Of a stretch of 28,837 bases of DNA, positions 1 to 8,775 are shown piece by piece. Position numbers and translations under genes: made by a program. The DNA lies in the NCBI GenBank assembly GCA_964642165.1, contig CAZXOC010000068.1, positions 1 to 28,837 on the forward strand, written 5' to 3'. Position 1 is the first letter of the stretch. Each line of letters starts with the position of its first letter. The DNA is from CAYRVX01 sp964642165 (lineage in GTDB: Bacteria > Planctomycetota > Phycisphaerae > SM23-33). The notes under the pieces were generated by a model. The model was not told the origin of the DNA and did not search any database. It saw nothing but the letters and a program-made list of their open reading frames with translations.

Positions 1-464
<464 letters not shown>

Positions 465-493
465 CCTGGCGACATCTCGTCGCACGCCGACAT

Positions 494-538
494 CGCGCCC
501 CGGGCGGACGCAAGTGCAACGTGTCCGGCCGGGGCGCG
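494..538 (+). terminator. Hairpin terminator candidate after acs
   Basis: A perfect 10-bp inverted repeat, CGCGCCCCGG at 494-503 and CCGGGGCGCG at 529-538, has a further inner stem (CGGACGC with GTGTCCG, one G-T pair). It lies 30 bases after the acs stop and is followed by CTTTGGG. The short T run makes it a weak intrinsic terminator, but it separates acs from the transporter. Confidence 0.5.
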
Positions 539-608
539 CTTTGGGCGGGCGCGGACTGTGCCGTCGAGGCCGCGCTAGTTGGCTGCATTCACCGAAGGGA
601 TGACGAAC

Positions 609-2168
609 ATGAGCGAGACCGAACCGCAAGCCCCGCAGCCGCAGCAGAAGGCCATGAACCGCCAGCTCGTCGTGGTGGGCGCGATCCTGATCCAGTTGTG
701 CCTCGGCGCCATCTACGCCTGGAGCGTCTTCACCCCGCCGCTGAAGGCCAAGAGGCCCGGCGAGATTGCCGGGGTCTACGGGGCCTCGCAGCTTGGCCTG
801 GGCGACGCGAAGTTCCAGGCGATGAACGCGGACCTCCACGCGCCGCAGGGGAAGCTCAAGGAGGTCTCCGCGAAGATCAAGGGCACGACGGATGAGGTTC
901 AGTTGGCGGCGTTGAATACGGAGAAGTCCGCCCTGACGGCGAGCGTCGACGGGATCGTCAGCAAGTACGTCGCGAAGGAGAAGCTCGACGAGCTGGCCTA
1001 TGGCTTCAGCAACGCCGAGACGCAGGCGATTTTCGCCGCGGGCCTGGCGACGTTCGCCATCGTGATGGTTCTGGCCGGGCGGCTCATGCCGAAGCTCGGC
1101 CCGCGGAAGCTCGCCATCGCCGGCGGAGTCGTGCTGGGGCTGGGCTACGTGCTGGCCGGGCTCGTCGGCGGAAGGAGCTTCGGCGCGATCTTCGCCCTGG
1201 TGGGCATCGTGGGCGGCGCGGGCATCGGGCTGGGCTACGTCGTGCCCATCGCCGTGGGCGTGAAGTGGTTCCCGGACAAGAAAGGCCTGATCACGGGCCT
1301 GGCCGTCGCGGGCTTCGGCTTCGGCGCGCTGATCTGGGTGAAGCTCGCCGGCACGTGGGGGCAGCTCATAGCTAACGTCGGGCTGGGCAACACGTTCGTC
1401 ATCTACGGCATCGCCTTTCTGCTGGCGTGCGTGGTCGGGTCGATCTGGATGACCAACCCGCCCGAGGGCTGGAAGCCCGCCGGCTGGACGCCGCCCGCGC
1501 CCAAGGCCGGCAAGACCGCCCTCGGCTCGCTGGACTTCACCAGCGGACAGATGCTCGCCAAGCCGCAGTTCTACATGATCTTCCTCTGCTTTGTCTTCGG
1601 GGCGGGCGCGGGGCTCATGAGCATCGGGCTGATGAAGGCCTTCCCCATGAAGGCCATGATGGCCGGCGGCATGGACTGGAAGTCGGCCAGCGCCGCGGCG
1701 GGTACGGCCATCGCCGTGTTCTTCTCCCTCGCCAACGGCATCGGGCGCATCGCGTGGGGCGCCCTGAGCGACAAGCTCGGGCGCAAGCTCTCCATCATCA
1801 TCATGATGGCCGTCCAGGGCGTCGTCGTCATCCTCTTCCAGTGGATGGCGGGCACGCCGGCGCTGCTGTTCCTCGGCGCGACGCTGATCGGCTTCAACTT
1901 CGGCGGCAACTTCGCCCTGTTCCCGACGATCACCGCCGACACGTTCGGCTCGAAGCACCTCGCCCAGAACTACGGCTGGGTCTTCCTGTCGTACGGGGTG
2001 GGCGGCATCTTCGGGCCGATGCTCGGCGGCAAGCTGGGCGACCTGGGCAACTTCCCGCTGGCCTTCACGATCTGCGGCGTGCTGGTCCTGGCCGCGGCGG
2101 GCATCATCGCGATGGTCAAGCCGCCGCGGGCCGCGCCCGCGCCGGTGCCGGAACCCTCGGACGCCTGA
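609..2168 (+). CDS. OFA-family MFS transporter (oxalate/formate antiporter type) with extracytoplasmic insertion
   Basis: Inner-membrane carrier of about 12 helices, probably for a small monocarboxylate or dicarboxylate. The first helix, GAILIQLCLGAIYAWSVFTP (residues 24-43), is the hallmark opening of the OFA subfamily. The second half contains GRIAWGALSDKLGRK, the MFS loop motif. I start it at ATG 609 because GAAGGG at 594-599 is 9 bases upstream; ATG 600 abuts that site, and TTG 579 has no support. The result is 519 aa, long for the family (about 400-450). The excess is a hydrophilic, Lys/Glu-rich segment at about residues 47-130, inserted between helices 1 and 2 and so expected outside the membrane. 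Its position after acs suggests acetate or a related acid as substrate, but the substrate cannot be read from sequence. Confidence 0.88.
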   Translation: MSETEPQAPQPQQKAMNRQLVVVGAILIQLCLGAIYAWSVFTPPLKAKRPGEIAGVYGASQLGLGDAKFQAMNADLHAPQGKLKEVSAKIKGTTDEVQLAALNTEKSALTASVDGIVSKYVAKEKLDELAYGFSNAETQAIFAAGLATFAIVMVLAGRLMPKLGPRKLAIAGGVVLGLGYVLAGLVGGRSFGAIFALVGIVGGAGIGLGYVVPIAVGVKWFPDKKGLITGLAVAGFGFGALIWVKLAGTWGQLIANVGLGNTFVIYGIAFLLACVVGSIWMTNPPEGWKPAGWTPPAPKAGKTALGSLDFTSGQMLAKPQFYMIFLCFVFGAGAGLMSIGLMKAFPMKAMMAGGMDWKSASAAAGTAIAVFFSLANGIGRIAWGALSDKLGRKLSIIIMMAVQGVVVILFQWMAGTPALLFLGATLIGFNFGGNFALFPTITADTFGSKHLAQNYGWVFLSYGVGGIFGPMLGGKLGDLGNFPLAFTICGVLVLAAAGIIAMVKPPRAAPAPVPEPSDA

Positions 2169-2206
2169 CGCCGCTTCGGAAGATCGGATCGTTCCTGTGG
2201 ATCCCG

Positions 2207-2238
2207 GCCGCCCGCTTCCCGGAAAGGGAGCGGGCGGC
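2207..2238 (+). terminator. Strong hairpin after the OFA transporter
   Basis: An inverted repeat with a 13-bp stem (one bulged T) and a GGAAA loop at 2221-2225 lies 38 bases after the transporter stop. There is no T tract, so termination is plausible but not certain. Confidence 0.45.
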
Positions 2239-2275
2239 AGACTCTCCGGACCGAGGCCCGCACGGAGCGGCTCGG

Positions 2276-2926
2276 ATGACCAGACCCGACGCCATCCTGC
2301 TGGTCGGCCCGACCGGCTGCGGAAAGACGCCGTTGGGCGAGCGGCTCCAGCGCCGGGGCCTGTGGGGCCGCCCGTGCCGCCACTTCGACTTCGGCGAGCG
2401 GATGCGCCGCCTCGTGGCCGGTGGCGAGCCGCGCGCGGATCTCACCCCCGGCGAAATCGGCGTTCTCCGGGCCGTGCTGCGCTGCGGCGCCCTGCTGGAG
2501 GACGAACACTGGACGATCGCCGAGAAGATCCTCCGCGCGTTCCTGGGCGAAGGCGCCGCCGGGAGCGACGAGCTGATCGTCCTGAACGGGCTGCCCCGGC
2601 ACACCGGGCAGGCCGAGGCCATAGAAGCGGTGCTGACCGTCCGCGCGGCAATCGAGCTGGCCTGCACGCCCGCCGCGGTGTCCGAGCGGATTCGCCGGGA
2701 CGTCGGGGGCGATCGGGCGGGGCGAACGGACGACGACGAGGCGGCGATGCGGGACAAGCTGGCCGTCTTCGCCGCCCGGAGCCTCGCGCTGCTGGACCAC
2801 TACCGGCGGCGCGGCGCGGCGGTCGAGACCGTCCGGGTCGGCGTGGACACGACGGCCGAGGACGTGCGCCGTATGCTGGAAGGGCAGGGCCGATCGCTGG
2901 CAGCCTTCGGAGACGCGCCATGCTGA
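2276..2926 (+). CDS. Adenylate-kinase-like P-loop nucleotide kinase
   Basis: A cytoplasmic P-loop protein of 216 aa resembling nucleoside monophosphate kinases. The Walker A motif is GPTGCGKT at residues 11-18. VLNGLPRHTGQAEAIE matches the adenylate kinase signature LDGFPRTxxQA, with Asp replaced by Asn and Phe by Leu. HFDFGERMR corresponds to the H-x-S/D-x-G-x-x-x-R AMP-binding stretch. These substitutions and the overall divergence suggest it is not the housekeeping Adk. It could salvage AMP released by the AMP-forming Acs upstream, but that is speculative. The ATG at 2276 gives the P-loop its normal N-terminal position. Its 3' end overlaps the next gene by 7 bases, so the two are probably translated together. 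Confidence 0.75.
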   Translation: MTRPDAILLVGPTGCGKTPLGERLQRRGLWGRPCRHFDFGERMRRLVAGGEPRADLTPGEIGVLRAVLRCGALLEDEHWTIAEKILRAFLGEGAAGSDELIVLNGLPRHTGQAEAIEAVLTVRAAIELACTPAAVSERIRRDVGGDRAGRTDDDEAAMRDKLAVFAARSLALLDHYRRRGAAVETVRVGVDTTAEDVRRMLEGQGRSLAAFGDAPC

Positions 2927-3456
2927 AGACGCAGGACACGGTGCTGGTGCTCGTGGACTTCCAGGGCAAGCTGGCGCGGATCGTGCAAGACAGCGACGCC
3001 GTGATCGCCTCGGCGCGGCGGCTCGTGCGGGGCGCGGGCGTGCTGGCCGTTCCGGTCCTCTGGACGGAGCAGAACCCGCGTGGGCTCGGGGCGACCGTGC
3101 CCGAGCTGGCCGAGCTGCTGCCGGGCGAGCCCATCCCCAAGCTCAGCTTCAGTTGCTGCGGCGAGGAGCCCTTCGTCGAGGCGCTCGAGCGGGGCGGACG
3201 CCGGCACGTCCTGCTGGCCGGCATCGAGGCGCACGTCTGCGTCTACCAGACGGCCGCCGACCTGCTCGAATCGGGGTACGAGGTCGAGGTCGTCGCCGAC
3301 GCGGTCTCGTCCCGCACGGCGGAGAACAAGGCGATCGCCCTGGCGCGGATGCGGCAGCTTGGGGCGGCGATCACCAGCGTGGAGATGGCGCTGTTCGAGC
3401 TTCTCGGCCGCGCCGAGGGACCGAGGTTCAAGCGCCTGCTGGAGATCGTCAAGTGA
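2920..3456 (+). CDS. Isochorismatase-family cysteine hydrolase (YcaC-like)
   Basis: A 178-aa cytoplasmic alpha/beta hydrolase of the isochorismatase-like superfamily. The catalytic triad is visible as Asp13 (VLVDFQ), Lys74 (IPKLSFSC) and the nucleophile Cys107 (GIEAHVCVYQT). Family members hydrolyse nicotinamide, N-carbamoylsarcosine, ureido or other amide compounds, and YcaC-type proteins are of uncertain substrate. Nothing here fixes the substrate. The gene starts inside the preceding kinase-like gene (7-base overlap), which implies coupled expression. Length is usual for the family and no domain is missing. Confidence 0.9.
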   Translation: MLKTQDTVLVLVDFQGKLARIVQDSDAVIASARRLVRGAGVLAVPVLWTEQNPRGLGATVPELAELLPGEPIPKLSFSCCGEEPFVEALERGGRRHVLLAGIEAHVCVYQTAADLLESGYEVEVVADAVSSRTAENKAIALARMRQLGAAITSVEMALFELLGRAEGPRFKRLLEIVK

Positions 3457-3461
3457 GGCTC

Positions 3462-3532
3462 CCCGCCGGGCGGACGCTCCGGCCGGCCGAGGGCTCGAGG
3501 CCGAACGCCCTTGCCGGAGCGACGCCGGCGGG
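3462..3532 (+). terminator. Two-part hairpin between the hydrolase and the deacetylase gene
   Basis: CCCGCCGG (3462-3469) pairs with CCGGCGGG (3525-3532), and inside it CGCTCCGG (3475-3482) pairs with CCGGAGCG (3514-3521). It begins 6 bases after the hydrolase stop. It may terminate or attenuate transcription into the deacetylase gene; there is no T tract. Confidence 0.4.
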
Positions 3533-3569
3533 ATAGACTCCATGGCTGCCGGGTGCCCGGCGCGGATCC

Positions 3570-4709
3570 ATGAAGACGAGAAGAGCAGCTTTCTTACATT
3601 CCGCCGAGCTCGACCAGTACTCGTACCCGCCCGAGTGTCCCTTCAACAGCAGCCGCGCCGGCAAGACGCGCGCGGCGCTGCGTTCCATGGGGCTGTTGGG
3701 CGGCCCGGGGCAGCGCGAGCTTTCGCCGCGTCCTGCCGGGCGCGAGGTGCTCGAGACCTTCCACACGCCGGAGTACCTCGACACGCTCGAGCAGGCTGCG
3801 CGGGGCGAGATGGACGAGCGGGGGCTGTGGATGGGGCTCGGCACGCCGGACTGCCCCGTGTTCGCGGGCATGTGCGAGTACGCGGACCTGGCGTGCGGGG
3901 CCACGCTGGCCGGGGCGGAGCTGCTGCTGGCCGGCGAGGCGGACGTCGCGTTCAACCCGTCGGGGGGCTACCACCATGCCCGCCCCGACCGCGCCGCGGG
4001 CTTCTGCTACCTCAACGACGTCGTGCTCGGCTGCCTGCGCCTGGCCCGGGCGGGCCGGCGCGTGGCGTTCCTCGACGTCGACGCCCACCACGGCGACGGC
4101 GTGCAGGCCGCCTTCTACGAACGCCGCGACGTCATGACGATCTCGCTCCACGAGAACGGGCGCACCCTGTTCCCCGGGACCGGCTTCGAGGACGAGATCG
4201 GCGCCGGCGAGGGGCAGGGGTACTCGGCCAACGTGCCGCTGCCCGCCGGCACGTACGACGAGGCCTTCCTGAAGGCCTTTCACCAGGTCGCCGCGCCGCT
4301 GCTGGGGGCGTGCGACCCGGACGTGGTCGTGCTGGAGCTGGGCCTGGACGCCCTGGCCGGCGACCCGCTGACGCACCTGCGCCTGACGAACAACGCCCAC
4401 GTGGCGGTGATCCGCTGGCTGCTGGACTTCGGCCGCCCGCTGCTGGTGACCGGGGGCGGCGGCTACCACGTCGACAACACGGTGCGGGGCTGGGCGCTGG
4501 CGTGGGCGGTCCTCACCGGGCAGGACCAGGGTGCCGATGACATGAACGTCGGGCTGGGCGGCGTGCTCGTGGAGACGACCGACTGGCTCGGCGGCTTGCA
4601 GGACCGCGCGCTGATGCCGGCGCCCGAGCAGCGGCAGGACGTGGATCCCGTCCTGGACGCGATGATCGAGCGGGTCCGGGAGCGAGTCTTCCCGTACCAC
4701 GGGCTATAA
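3570..4709 (+). CDS. acuC: Histone-deacetylase-family protein, AcuC-like
   Basis: A 379-aa zinc-dependent deacetylase of the arginase/HDAC fold. The active site is complete: the catalytic His pair is in GGYHHARPDRAAGFCYLND (His135, His136), the zinc ligands are Asp171 and His173 in DVDAHHGDGVQ and Asp260 in LGLDALAGDPL, and the transition-state tyrosine is Tyr299 in GGGGYH. This pattern matches AcuC and class I HDACs rather than acetylpolyamine amidohydrolases. In Bacillus, AcuC removes the acetyl group that AcuA places on acetyl-CoA synthetase. The same substrate is plausible here because acs with an intact target motif lies upstream and a GNAT fusion lies downstream. Substrate is inferred; catalysis is well supported. 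The region before ATG 3570 has no clear Shine-Dalgarno sequence. Confidence 0.92.
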   Translation: MKTRRAAFLHSAELDQYSYPPECPFNSSRAGKTRAALRSMGLLGGPGQRELSPRPAGREVLETFHTPEYLDTLEQAARGEMDERGLWMGLGTPDCPVFAGMCEYADLACGATLAGAELLLAGEADVAFNPSGGYHHARPDRAAGFCYLNDVVLGCLRLARAGRRVAFLDVDAHHGDGVQAAFYERRDVMTISLHENGRTLFPGTGFEDEIGAGEGQGYSANVPLPAGTYDEAFLKAFHQVAAPLLGACDPDVVVLELGLDALAGDPLTHLRLTNNAHVAVIRWLLDFGRPLLVTGGGGYHVDNTVRGWALAWAVLTGQDQGADDMNVGLGGVLVETTDWLGGLQDRALMPAPEQRQDVDPVLDAMIERVRERVFPYHGL

Positions 4710-4710
4710 T
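4705..4710 (+). promoter_or_regulatory. Possible -10 box (TATAAT) overlapping the deacetylase stop codon
   Basis: A consensus TATAAT lies across the TAA stop of the deacetylase gene and 50 bases before the next ATG. No convincing -35 hexamer is found 16-18 bases upstream. It could drive the NDP-forming synthetase separately. Confidence 0.35.
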
Positions 4711-4760
4711 CGGTGCAGCGGGGCGGGTGAGTCGGCGGCTGGAAAGGACGCGGAGATCCG

Positions 4761-6863
4761 ATGAGCCTGAAGCCATTCTTTGAGCCGCGTTCGGTTGCGG
4801 TGGTCGGCGCGAGCCGTCGGGAAGGCAAGGTGGGCCACGAGGTCCTCGCCAGCCTGATCGCCGGCCGCTTCCAGGGCCCGATCTACCCCGTCAACCCCCA
4901 CGCCGAGGAGGTCGAGCACCTGCGCTGCTACCCGGACCTGAAGTCCATCGGGGCGGTGCCGGAGCTGGTGGTGGTGGTCGTGCCGTCCAAGGCGGTGGCC
5001 AAGGTGCTGCGGGAGTGCGGGCAGGTCGGCGTCGGGCACGCGATCGTGGTCACGTCCGGCTTCAAGGAGATCGGCGGGGAGGGCGAACGGCTCGAGCGGG
5101 AGATCGTCCAGATCGCTCGCGACGGGAAGGTCCGGATGATCGGCCCGAACTGCCTGGGCATCATGGTGCCGGGGCACCGGCTCAACGCGTCGTTCGGCGG
5201 CCCGCTGCCGGAGCCCGGGTGCATCGGGTACTTCTCGCAGAGCGGCTCGCTGCTGGCGGCGATCGTGGACATGGCGCGGGCGGCGGGGCTGGGCTTCAGC
5301 AAGCTGGTGAGCATCGGCAACAAGGCCGACGTCGGGGAGATGGACGTGCTGCGGGCCTTCGGGCAGGACCCCGAGACGCGCGTCATCGCCGGGTACCTCG
5401 AGACGATCGCCGACGGGGACGCCTTCATCCGCGAGGCCGAACGCATCAGCCACGACAAGCCCGTTCTGCTGATGAAGGCCGGCGAGACGGGCGCGGGCGC
5501 GGCGGCGGCCTCCAGCCACACCGGGCGGCTCGCCGACAGCCAGCAGGCCTACGAGTGCGTCTTCGAGCGCGCCGGGGTGATCCGCTGCCGGTCGATCCGG
5601 GCGCAGTTCGCCTACGCCCGCGCGTTCGCCAGCCAGCCGCTGCCCGCCGGGCCGGGTATCGTCCTCATCGCCAACACGGGCGGGCTGGGCATCATGGCGA
5701 CGGACGCCGCCGAGCGCGAGGGCCTCCAGCTCGCCTCGTTCTCCGAAGAGACGCAGGCGAAGCTCCAGGCGGACCTGCCCGCCGCGGCGAACTGGCACAA
5801 CCCGATCGACGTGCTGGGCGACGCGCTGGCCGACCGGTTCGAGGTGGCGCTGAGCGCGGCCCTGGGCGATGACAACGTCGACGCCGCGCTGGTGCTGCTG
5901 ACGCCGCACGCGATGACGGAATGCGGCGCGACGGCCGAGGCCGTCGTCCGCGTCGCCGCCGGCGGAAGCGGAAAGCCCATCCACGCCTGCTTCCTCGGCT
6001 CCAGCCGCGTCGAGAAGGCCGTCGGGATCCTGCGCGCGGGGGGCATTCCCTGCTACGACTCGCCCGAGAGCGCCGTGGCGGCGATGAGGGCCATGGCGGA
6101 CTACGCCCGCTGGCGCAGCCGCCCCAAGCGCGTCGTGAAGCTCTTCCCGGTCAACCGGCGCAAGGTGGAGAAGATCATCCACCGCCACCTGCGCGACGGC
6201 GACCCCGAGATCGGCGAGACGGAGGCGCGCGAGATCCTCGACGCCTACGGGTTCGTCACGCCCAAGGGCCTGCTGGCCACCAGCGGCGAGCAGGCCGCCG
6301 ACTTCGCCGAGCAGATCGGCTTCCCCGTCGTGCTGAAGATCTGGTCGCCCGACATCGTCCACAAGGCGGAGGTCGGGGGCGTCCGCATCGCCCTGGCCAG
6401 CCGCCAGGACGTCACCGACGCCTTCGACCTGATGATGTACCGGATCCCGAAGAAGTGCCCCGACGCCCAGGTCCTCGGCGTGCTGGTCCAGGAGATGTGC
6501 CGCGGCCGGCAGGAAGTCATCCTGGGCATGAACCGCGACCCGCACTATGGCCCGCTCATGATGTTCGGCATGGGCGGCGTGCTGGTGGAGGTGCTGCGCG
6601 ACGTGGCGTTCTACCTGGCGCCCCTGACGGCGCAGGAGGCCCGGGAGATGCTGGTCTCCACGCGCACGTACCAGATCCTCGAAGGCACGCCCGGGAAGGA
6701 AGGCGTGGACATCGACGCCATCGCCGAGGGCCTCCAGCGCCTCAGCCAACTGGTCACCGAGTTCCCGCAGATCCAGGAGATGGACATCAACCCGTACGCG
6801 GTCGGCCCGGAGGGCACGACCCCCCTCGCCGTCGACGCCAGGATCACCGTCGCCGAGCCGTAA
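4761..6863 (+). CDS. acd: Acetyl-CoA synthetase, NDP-forming (fused alpha-beta chain)
   Basis: Interconverts acyl-CoA plus ADP and Pi with free acid plus ATP, so it can make ATP from acetyl-CoA or activate acetate. The 700-aa chain has the usual fused order: CoA-binding Rossmann domain (about 5-130, with VAVVGASRREGKVG), two succinyl-CoA-ligase-like domains (about 150-450, with GYFSQSGSL), and an ATP-grasp domain (about 475-700). Both phosphorelay histidines are present: His253 in SSHTGRLADS and His534 in DIVHKAEVGGV. It ends where PatZ/Pat-type acetyltransferases continue into a GNAT domain; here a GNAT domain is found on the next gene instead. ATG 4761 has a GGAG about 6 bases upstream. The following gene starts 40 bases after the stop, so an operon is likely. 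Acyl preference (acetyl versus other) is not determined. Confidence 0.93.
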   Translation: MSLKPFFEPRSVAVVGASRREGKVGHEVLASLIAGRFQGPIYPVNPHAEEVEHLRCYPDLKSIGAVPELVVVVVPSKAVAKVLRECGQVGVGHAIVVTSGFKEIGGEGERLEREIVQIARDGKVRMIGPNCLGIMVPGHRLNASFGGPLPEPGCIGYFSQSGSLLAAIVDMARAAGLGFSKLVSIGNKADVGEMDVLRAFGQDPETRVIAGYLETIADGDAFIREAERISHDKPVLLMKAGETGAGAAAASSHTGRLADSQQAYECVFERAGVIRCRSIRAQFAYARAFASQPLPAGPGIVLIANTGGLGIMATDAAEREGLQLASFSEETQAKLQADLPAAANWHNPIDVLGDALADRFEVALSAALGDDNVDAALVLLTPHAMTECGATAEAVVRVAAGGSGKPIHACFLGSSRVEKAVGILRAGGIPCYDSPESAVAAMRAMADYARWRSRPKRVVKLFPVNRRKVEKIIHRHLRDGDPEIGETEAREILDAYGFVTPKGLLATSGEQAADFAEQIGFPVVLKIWSPDIVHKAEVGGVRIALASRQDVTDAFDLMMYRIPKKCPDAQVLGVLVQEMCRGRQEVILGMNRDPHYGPLMMFGMGGVLVEVLRDVAFYLAPLTAQEAREMLVSTRTYQILEGTPGKEGVDIDAIAEGLQRLSQLVTEFPQIQEMDINPYAVGPEGTTPLAVDARITVAEP

Positions 6864-6903
6864 CCGGCTCCCGGCGGGCCAACCATAGAAGGACGCAGCG
6901 AGT

Positions 6904-8775
6904 ATGCCTGACTTCGACTGGAAAACGAAATGGGCCGACCGGATCGGCACGGCGGCCGAAGCGATGAAGCTCATCAAGCCGGGCAACAGCATCTTCATCG
7001 GCACCGGCTGCGGACAGCCGCAGCACCTCGTCCGGGCACTGGCCGAGCACTCCAAGCACATCTACGACGCGCACATCATCCACCTGCTGACGATGGGGGA
7101 GGCCCCCTACACGGACGAGAAGTACCGCGACCGGTTCAAGATGAACAGTTTCTTCGTGGCCGACAACGTCCGCCACGCGCTGGAGCGGGGCGTCGGCGAC
7201 TACACGCCGATCTTCCTGTCGGAGATCCCGCACGAGTTCGAGACGGGGCGGATCCCCATCGACGTGGCGCTGATCAGCGTCTCGCCGCCGAACGCCAGCG
7301 GGCTGTGCAGCTTCGGGGTCTCGGTGGACATCGTCAAGAGCGCCGCGGCCAACGCCAAGTACGTGGTCGCCCAGGTCAACGGGCACATGCCCCGGACGAT
7401 GGGCGACAGCTTCATCCACGTCAACTTCATCGACCTGCTCGTGCCGCACGACGAGCCCGTCATCCCCGTGCCCGTGCCCGAGCCGACGGACGTGCTGCGG
7501 CGCATCGGGCAGAACCTCGCGCGCCTGGTGGAGGACGGCAGCACGATCGAGTGCGGCATCGGGCGGATCCCCCAGGCGCTGGCCGAGTTCCTCAAGGACA
7601 AGAAGGAGCTCGGCGTCCACACCGAGATGTTCGGCGACTGGATCATCGACCTGATCGAGTGCGGCGCGATCACCTGCACCAAGAAGACCGTCAACCGCGG
7701 CAAGGTGGTGGCCAGCTTCTGCATGGGCTCCCAGCGGCTGTACGACTACGTCCACGACAACTCGTTCTTCGAGTTCCGTCCCACCGAGTACGTCAACGAC
7801 CCGTTCGTCATCGCCCAGCACGAGAAGATGGTGGGCATCAACGTCGGGCTGGAGGTCGACCTCACCGGGCAGGTCTGCGCCGACTCGCTGGGCTACCGCT
7901 TCTACAGCGGCATCGGCGGGCAGGTGGACTTCATCCGGGGCTCGGCGCGCAGCCGCGGCGGCAAGGCCATCATCGCCATGCCCTCCACCGCCGCCGACGA
8001 GACCATCAGCCGCATCGTGCCCCACCTCACCGAGGGCGCCGGCGTCGTCACCACGCGCGGCGACGTGCACTACGTCGTCACCGAACACGGCATCGCCTAC
8101 CTGCACGGCAAGAGCATCCGCGAACGCGTCCTGTCCCTGACCAATATCGCCCACCCGAAGTTCCGCAACATGCTCATCGAGGCGGCCAAGAAACAGAACT
8201 ACCTGCCGCCCGACCAGATCGAGCTGGCCTGGGAGCAGGTCCGCTACCCCGAGGAGCTGGAGCGCTACGAGACGCTCAAGGACGGCACGCAGATCTTCTT
8301 CCGCCCCGTCAAGCCGACCGACGAGCCCGCCATGAGCGAGATGCTCTACTCGCTCAGCCGCGAGTCCGTCCGCACGCGCTACTTCACCTACACGATGACC
8401 TTCCCCCATCGGGCGGTGCAGCAGCTCACCAACATCGACTACCGAAACGACCTCGCCATCGTCGGCTGCGTGCCCAGCCCGTCGGGGCAGGAGATCGTCG
8501 CCGTCGCGCAGTACTACCTGGACCCGCAGACGGGCTCGGCCGAGATCGCCTTCCTCGTCCAGGACGAGTGGCAGAAGCGCGGCATGGGCACGTTCCTGCT
8601 GGAGTACCTCGCCCAGACCGCCCGCCAGCGCGGCGTGAAACGCTTCTACGCCAAGGTCCTGCCCACCAACCGCCCCATGCTGAACATCTTCCACAACTCC
8701 GGCTACAACGTGAGCACCTCCTTCGACGGCGAGGCCTACAGCGTCGAGTTCGAGCTGATCAGGCAGGAGGACTGA
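6904..8775 (+). CDS. Acetyl-CoA hydrolase/transferase fused to a C-terminal GNAT acetyltransferase
   Basis: A 623-aa two-domain protein. Residues 1 to about 440 are a Cat1/4-hydroxybutyrate CoA-transferase-like domain that moves CoA between acyl groups or hydrolyses acetyl-CoA. By alignment from memory with Clostridium aminobutyricum AbfT, the catalytic glutamate is Glu241 in LGVHTEMFGD. GIGGQVDFIRGS and VTEHGIAYLHGKS are family blocks. Residues about 460-623 form a GNAT domain opening with LKDGTQIFFRPVKPTDEPAM, much like the start of the GNAT module of PatZ-type lysine acetyltransferases. Its acetyl-CoA pyrophosphate loop is QKRGMG. The product of one domain is thus the cosubstrate of the other. 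I recall this architecture being annotated in other bacteria, so the fusion itself is not new. The acetyltransferase target is unknown; the neighbouring synthetases are the obvious candidates. AAGGA lies 11 bases before the ATG. Confidence 0.93.
   Translation: MPDFDWKTKWADRIGTAAEAMKLIKPGNSIFIGTGCGQPQHLVRALAEHSKHIYDAHIIHLLTMGEAPYTDEKYRDRFKMNSFFVADNVRHALERGVGDYTPIFLSEIPHEFETGRIPIDVALISVSPPNASGLCSFGVSVDIVKSAAANAKYVVAQVNGHMPRTMGDSFIHVNFIDLLVPHDEPVIPVPVPEPTDVLRRIGQNLARLVEDGSTIECGIGRIPQALAEFLKDKKELGVHTEMFGDWIIDLIECGAITCTKKTVNRGKVVASFCMGSQRLYDYVHDNSFFEFRPTEYVNDPFVIAQHEKMVGINVGLEVDLTGQVCADSLGYRFYSGIGGQVDFIRGSARSRGGKAIIAMPSTAADETISRIVPHLTEGAGVVTTRGDVHYVVTEHGIAYLHGKSIRERVLSLTNIAHPKFRNMLIEAAKKQNYLPPDQIELAWEQVRYPEELERYETLKDGTQIFFRPVKPTDEPAMSEMLYSLSRESVRTRYFTYTMTFPHRAVQQLTNIDYRNDLAIVGCVPSPSGQEIVAVAQYYLDPQTGSAEIAFLVQDEWQKRGMGTFLLEYLAQTARQRGVKRFYAKVLPTNRPMLNIFHNSGYNVSTSFDGEAYSVEFELIRQED

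Noticed and set aside
579..608. Upstream TTG (579) or ATG (600) as the start of the OFA transporter
   Set aside because: GAAGGG at 594-599 is well spaced only for ATG 609; the earlier starts have no ribosome-binding site or overlap it.
4704..8694. Very long minus-strand open frames (about 785 and 616 codons) opposite acd and the CoA-transferase/GNAT gene
   Set aside because: They mirror GC-rich third positions of real genes; the translations are Arg/Ala/Asp/Val/His-rich with no family motifs, while the opposite strand carries complete catalytic motifs.
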